DNA of 39,438 bases from Prevotella illustrans (GTDB lineage Bacteria; Bacteroidota; Bacteroidia; Bacteroidales; Bacteroidaceae), in assembly GCF_017426725.1 (NCBI RefSeq), contig NZ_JAERMS010000028.1, forward strand, positions 1 through 39,438, read 5' to 3'. Under the pieces are notes generated by a model. The model was given only the letters and a program-made list of their open reading frames with translations, did not search any database and was not told the origin of the DNA. Both the position numbers and the translations under genes were made by a program. Each line of letters opens with the position of its first letter. Position 1 is the stretch's first letter. Positions 35,553-39,438 of this stretch are shown one piece after another.

Positions 35553-37397
35553 ATGAGCGATATCATACAATTATTACCGGATACAGTCGCAAATCAGATT
35601 GCTGCCGGTGAAGTGATTCAGAGGCCGGCTTCGGTCGTCAAGGAATTGGTAGAAAATTCCGTTGACGCGGGTGCTACGCATATTGATGTGTTGGTGATAG
35701 ATGCCGGTCGTACATCTATTCGGGTGATTGACGATGGGAAAGGAATGAGCGAGACTGACGCACGTTTGTCCTTTGAGCGGCATGCGACGTCTAAAATCAG
35801 AACAGCCGATGATCTGTTTGCCCTTCATACGATGGGATTTAGGGGAGAAGCGTTGGCCTCGATTGCTGCCGTTGCCCAAATAGAACTGAAAACGCGGCAG
35901 CAGGATGAAGAGGTTGGAACACAATTGACGATTTCCGGAGGAAAATTTGTGGACCAGCAGCCTTGTTCTTGTCAGGTAGGTTGTGATTTTTCGGTTGAAA
36001 ATATTTTTTTCAATGTGCCGGCACGCCGTAAGTTCTTGAAATCAAATACTACGGAACTGAATAATGTGATAACGGCGTTCGAACGTATCGTATTGGTTTA
36101 TCCGCAGATTTCATTTCGTTTTTTTAGTAATGGCGTCGAGATGTATAATCTGAAACAAGGCAGTCTGCGTCAGCGTATCGTTGATGTATTTGGCAAACGG
36201 TTGAACCAAGATCTTTTGCCGTTGGATATAGATACGTCTATGTGCAAGATTTTTGGATTTGTAGGTAAGCCTGAAGCTGCCAAGAAAAAAGGCGTTAAGC
36301 AGTTTTTCTTCGTCAATGGCCGCTATATGAAGCATCCTTATTTTCATAAGGCTGTCATGACAGCCTACGAACGTTTGATACCGGTAGGTGAGCAGATACC
36401 TTATTTTATATATATAGAGGTGAATGCCGAGGATATCGACGTAAATATCCATCCTACGAAAACAGAGATTAAGTTTGAGAATGAGCAGGCTTTATGGCAG
36501 ATTATTATGGCTACTGTCAAGGAGGCAGTAGGGATGTTCAATGAGGTTCCGACTATAGATTTCGATGTGGAAGGCCGTCCTGACATTCCTGTTTTTAACC
36601 CTACGTCTCAAGTGTCGACGCCCAAAGTGCGGTATAATCCTGATTACAATCCCTTTAAAACTCCTTCGGAAACATTTTGCGGAAAAACGCCTGATAATTG
36701 GGAAGAGTTGTATAGTGGCATTCGCCCGGACGAAGAAACAGAAGGAGAAATCATTTTTTCGAAAATGAGCAGGCCGGAAATGTCTGCCGGTTCTTCTGCA
36801 AACCTTGGCAGTCCGGACGAAGAACCGGATGAAAAGTCATCGCAACATTACCAATATAAAGGACAGTATATATTGACTGCGGTGCGATCCGGTTTGATGA
36901 TTATTGATCAGCATCGTGCACATGTGCGAGTTCTTTACGAAGATTATCTTCATACATTGGCCGTTCGTCCAATGGATTCACAGCGTGAGCTGTTCCCCTC
37001 ACTGCTGCAACTTACCCCTGTAGAAGCTTCAACATTGCGGCAGATTATGCCGGAAATCATAAACTTTGGTTTCGAACTGACCGAAATGGGGGGCGATAGT
37101 TTTGCGATTAATGCCGTTCCTGCCGGTTTGGATGGACTTAAGCCTGCGTCGGTTATCCGTGATATGTTGGCTTCGGCAGCAGAATATGTGTCGGAAGTGC
37201 GCGATGAAATCAATCAAGCACTGGCTTTGAGTATGGCTCAGAATGCGGCGATACCGGTTGGTCAAGTTCTTTCGAACGAAGAAATGGACCATTTGCTGAC
37301 GCGCTTGTTCGCTTGTACCAATGTGAACTATACTCCTGATCGTAAAAAAATACTGGCAATTTTTCCGCAAACTGATATTGAACACTTGTTAAATTAA
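35553..37397 (+). CDS. mutL: DNA mismatch repair protein MutL
   Basis: A 614-residue mismatch repair protein. The GHKL ATPase domain is complete: ELVENSVDAG with the catalytic Glu (about residue 34), DDGKGM (60-65) and GFRGEALASI (95-104). A linker of about 100 residues (330-430) leads to the C-terminal dimerisation domain. The endonuclease motifs found in many bacterial MutL proteins are altered: DQHRAHVRVLYE (452-463) lacks the first glutamate, AQNAAI (562-567) replaces the ACR-type motif and TPDRKKI (594-600) replaces CPHGRP. The protein is thus probably not a nuclease. Last gene of the guaB operon. Confidence 0.95.
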   Translation: MSDIIQLLPDTVANQIAAGEVIQRPASVVKELVENSVDAGATHIDVLVIDAGRTSIRVIDDGKGMSETDARLSFERHATSKIRTADDLFALHTMGFRGEALASIAAVAQIELKTRQQDEEVGTQLTISGGKFVDQQPCSCQVGCDFSVENIFFNVPARRKFLKSNTTELNNVITAFERIVLVYPQISFRFFSNGVEMYNLKQGSLRQRIVDVFGKRLNQDLLPLDIDTSMCKIFGFVGKPEAAKKKGVKQFFFVNGRYMKHPYFHKAVMTAYERLIPVGEQIPYFIYIEVNAEDIDVNIHPTKTEIKFENEQALWQIIMATVKEAVGMFNEVPTIDFDVEGRPDIPVFNPTSQVSTPKVRYNPDYNPFKTPSETFCGKTPDNWEELYSGIRPDEETEGEIIFSKMSRPEMSAGSSANLGSPDEEPDEKSSQHYQYKGQYILTAVRSGLMIIDQHRAHVRVLYEDYLHTLAVRPMDSQRELFPSLLQLTPVEASTLRQIMPEIINFGFELTEMGGDSFAINAVPAGLDGLKPASVIRDMLASAAEYVSEVRDEINQALALSMAQNAAIPVGQVLSNEEMDHLLTRLFACTNVNYTPDRKKILAIFPQTDIEHLLN

Positions 37398-37487
37398 TAT
37401 GATTTTGCGATATTAAAGGCGTATTTTAGGGTTAATTGCTTGTTTTATAGCAAAATATGAGGTTAAAATAACGTTTTTTGAAGTAAT

Positions 37488-37521
37488 TTTGAAACATATT
37501 TGAAAATAATTATTAACTTTG
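37488..37521 (+). promoter_or_regulatory. Promoter of the OmpA-family gene
   Basis: TTTG (37488-37491), 22 bp, then TAACTTTG (37514-37521). It gives a leader of about 80 nt, rich in A and T, as seen for highly expressed Bacteroidetes genes. Confidence 0.6.
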
Positions 37522-37605
37522 TGGCGTTATAGTAATATGAGGATCTTCATCAGTGGTCGTGTTTTAATTTAAAAATCAAGTTTTATATATAAATACAATT
37601 AAATT

Positions 37606-38760
37606 ATGAAAAAGTTTTTAATGTTGCTGGCTTTTGCTAGTGTTTCAATGTTATCTTTTGCTCAGGATACTGATCCTGTAGAAAAGTATAGCGTTGCTAC
37701 AAACTCTTTTTGGAGTAACTGGTTTATCCAGGTAGGTGGTGATTTCAACTCTTGGATTTCAAATGAAGAACATAGTCGTGATTTGAATAATGGCGATCAT
37801 TTTGGTCTGTTCTCTGGAAAGCGTACAACTTTCGGTGGTTCTGTTGCAATCGGTAAGTGGTTTACCCCGGGCCTCGGTCTTCGTACAAAAATACAGGCTT
37901 GGAATGGAAAGAAAGTTAATAGCTCTAATCCTGAAACATTTAAGTTCTGGATGGTTCATGAACATATTATGTTCAACTTGAGCAACCTCCTTTATGGTTA
38001 CAATCCTAACCGTGTTTGGAATCTGATTCCATTTGCAGGTGGTGGTATTGGCCGTACAATGAGTTCAAATCGTTACGCAATGATCTTAGGTGTTGGTTTG
38101 CAGTCTTCATGGCGTTTGAGCAAGCACGTTAATTTCTATCTTGAAGGAGGTTGGAACCGTGCGGAAGAAGATCTCGATGGTGATTGGAGCAGCACGATGC
38201 GGGATAACCGCGGTTGGGAAAGCAAGGATAACCAACTCTATGCAGAAGTTGGTTTGACATTCAATCTTGGTAAGGCTACTTGGAAGAAGACTCCGGATGT
38301 AGATGCTATCAAGGCTCTCTCGCAGTCTCAGATTGACGCACTGAGTGCACAGCTTAATGATGCTAATGCGGAGAATGAACGTCTCAAGGAAATGCTTGCT
38401 AACCAGAAGCCGGCTGAAGTTCAGGTTGTTAAAGAATTTGCTTCTGTTCCAATTTCTGTATTTTTCAATCTCGACAAATCAAAGATTGCTTCAAGAAAGG
38501 ATCTCGTAAATGTTGGGGCTGTAGCTAAATATGCTAAGGAAAATAACTGCAATATTCTTGTAACAGGTTATTGCGATAGCGCTACTGGCTCAGTTAAGTA
38601 CAATCAGGGCCTTTCTGAGCGTCGTGCTAACAGAGTGGCTGATGAACTTGTTAAGTTGGGTGTAGATCGTGATAGAATCCAGACAAGGGCTAATGGTGGT
38701 GTTGATGATCTTTCTCCTGTATCATTCAACCGTCGTGCTACTATCGAGGTTACTAAATAG
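37606..38760 (+). CDS. OmpA-family outer membrane protein
   Basis: A 384-residue protein with a signal peptide (MKKFLMLLAFASVSMLSFA), an N-terminal beta-barrel (about residues 35-225), a short coiled linker (ALSQSQIDALSAQLNDANAE) and a C-terminal OmpA domain. The latter has VPISVFFNLDKSKI, ILVTGYCDSATGS and LSERRANRVADELV, the peptidoglycan-binding signature. It anchors the outer membrane to the cell wall and is usually abundant. Its codons are plainer and more AT-rich than those of the SusC/SusD genes, consistent with high expression (inference). It has its own promoter and terminator. Confidence 0.93.
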   Translation: MKKFLMLLAFASVSMLSFAQDTDPVEKYSVATNSFWSNWFIQVGGDFNSWISNEEHSRDLNNGDHFGLFSGKRTTFGGSVAIGKWFTPGLGLRTKIQAWNGKKVNSSNPETFKFWMVHEHIMFNLSNLLYGYNPNRVWNLIPFAGGGIGRTMSSNRYAMILGVGLQSSWRLSKHVNFYLEGGWNRAEEDLDGDWSSTMRDNRGWESKDNQLYAEVGLTFNLGKATWKKTPDVDAIKALSQSQIDALSAQLNDANAENERLKEMLANQKPAEVQVVKEFASVPISVFFNLDKSKIASRKDLVNVGAVAKYAKENNCNILVTGYCDSATGSVKYNQGLSERRANRVADELVKLGVDRDRIQTRANGGVDDLSPVSFNRRATIEVTK

Positions 38761-38784
38761 GCAATTAATTTAGGTTCGTTATAT

Positions 38785-38820
38785 GGCTCTGACCTGTTTT
38801 GGTCAGGGCCTTTTTATTTA
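38785..38820 (+). terminator. Intrinsic terminator of the OmpA-family gene
   Basis: GGCTCTGACC (38785-38794) pairs with GGTCAGGGCC (38801-38810), with one G-T pair, and is followed by TTTTTATTTATG. Confidence 0.8.
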
Positions 38821-38891
38821 TGGAGTCTTTTTCTTCGTTGATACGAAACACATTTTGAATAGTAAAAGTGTTTGTCTTGTACAGAGAATAA

Positions 38892-39047
38892 AATATCCTC
38901 AATGACCCCATTATTGTCCTAAATAAATTTTAGACACGCTCACAGAAAATCAATACCCTCATTCTATAGAGCCACAGTGTCCTAATTCTTTTTTTTGACA
39001 CAAAGACATAAGGACAATATTCTCAATGAATATATTTTTTGTCCAAT
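38892..39047 (+). repeat. Three degenerate units and one GACACAAAGACATAAGG repeat
   Basis: This 341-bp gap between the ompA-like gene and the tRNA has no gene. Three loosely similar units of 32-35 bp start at 38892, 38952 and 39016. Each begins with AATA(T/C)(C/T)CTCA and ends near GTCC(T)AA. The dispersed GACACAAAGACATAAGGACA motif, preceded by eight T, lies between units two and three (38989-39016). Confidence 0.4.
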
Positions 39048-39049
39048 TG

Positions 39050-39081
39050 TTTGGTGTATTCAAAAATATTAGTTACTTTTG
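39050..39081 (+). promoter_or_regulatory. Promoter of tRNA-Val
   Basis: TTTG (39050-39053), a 20-bp spacer and TACTTTTG (39074-39081), a strong consensus match 20 bp before the tRNA. Confidence 0.8.
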
Positions 39082-39101
39082 CGTTCGCTTTACAAAGGTA
39101 A

Positions 39102-39176
39102 GGGCGTTTAGCTCAGCTGGTTTAGAGCATCTGCCTTACAAGCAGAGGGCCGGCGGTTCGAATCCGTCAACGCCCA
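39102..39176 (+). tRNA. tRNA-Val (anticodon TAC)
   Basis: A 75-nt cloverleaf. The acceptor stem GGGCGTT pairs with AACGCCC, with discriminator A at 39176. The D arm has GCTCAGCTGGTTTAGAGC. The anticodon arm TCTGC-CTTACAA-GCAGA reads TAC, for valine. The T arm is CGGCGGTTCGAATCCGTC with the usual TTCGAAT loop. The CCA end is not encoded. It stands alone, with its own promoter and terminator. Confidence 0.96.
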
Positions 39177-39189
39177 CAAAGGGGTGTTT

Positions 39190-39222
39190 CCCTGTAGTCT
39201 TTCGAGATTGCAGGGATTTTTT
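39190..39222 (+). terminator. Intrinsic terminator after tRNA-Val
   Basis: CCCTGTAGTCT (39190-39200) pairs with AGATTGCAGGG (39205-39215) over 11 positions, including two G-T pairs, around a TTCG loop. ATTTTTTAT follows. Confidence 0.8.
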
Positions 39223-39319
39223 ATATCCTGACTTTTTTACGTTTTTGAAGCTGCCATGCTTTTCCGAGGACTCATGACTCGGTGGAAAAACACGGCTTAG
39301 TAGACTTGTCGTAAGGACA

Positions 39320-39387
39320 TTTTTTTTGACACAAAGACATAAGGACATATTTTTTTTCATGCGGTTTTTAAGGACATAAAGACATTA
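39320..39387 (+). repeat. Further GACACAAAGACATAAGGACAT repeats near the window end
   Basis: Eight T and then GACACAAAGACATAAGGACA (39320-39349), followed by a shorter AAGGACATAAAGACATTA (39370-39387). The same family lies at 118-232 and 38989-39016. The remaining sequence to 39438 shows no gene. Confidence 0.65.
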
Positions 39388-39438
39388 TTGCTGTCCGGTA
39401 AAACTTAAATAGCATAGATATCCTTTCGGAATTGCCTT

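Overview
The window is chromosomal DNA of a Bacteroidales bacterium, most likely Prevotella or a close relative. The evidence is a SusC/SusD pair, Bacteroidetes-type promoters (TTTG about 20 bp before TAnnTTTG) upstream of many genes, almost no Shine-Dalgarno sequences, a secreted protein ending in a Prevotella-style tail (YDLQGRRV...GIYIVNGKK), and a guaB-parvulin-surA-OstA-mutL gene string. No phage, transposase, plasmid or CRISPR genes were seen.

Layout. 1-413: intergenic DNA with a terminator and two kinds of repeats. 414-1658: an orphan sensor histidine kinase. 1644-5697 (minus strand): a four-gene operon of a GT-C glycosyltransferase, a GT2 glycosyltransferase, a double LAB_N membrane protein and a UDP-glucuronate epimerase-like protein. 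I infer that it makes a lipid-linked sugar, perhaps a uronic acid, and adds it to the cell envelope. 5698-6617: a long intergenic region with copy 1 of a 389-bp repeat. 6618-8370: yceD-like gene, rpmF, fabH. 8451-10744: the ribosome-assembly GTPases era and der. 10809-11207: a small lipoprotein. 11221-12762 (minus): mlaF and mlaE for phospholipid transport, divergent from lptB at 12917. 13897-17345: trigger factor, clpP and clpX (protein folding and degradation), then recQ to 19616.

19617-28991 is the accessory part: SusC, SusD, a second TonB-dependent-type outer-membrane barrel, a 150-bp MITE-like element, copy 2 of the 389-bp repeat in inverted orientation, and a small secreted protein. From 29268 a tightly packed plus-strand operon follows: guaB, two periplasmic parvulin chaperones, an OstA/LptA-like LPS transport protein, a small tail-anchored protein and mutL. 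An OmpA-family protein, a tRNA-Val and repeat-rich intergenic DNA close the window.

Most genes are ordinary housekeeping. The best leads are the 389-bp inverted repeat pair with its hairpins, the MITE-like element, the GACATAAAGACATAAGG repeats at both ends, the lipid-linked sugar operon with its SWEET-like duplicated membrane protein, and a MutL whose endonuclease motifs are all degenerate. I did not find a clear new defence or mobile system.
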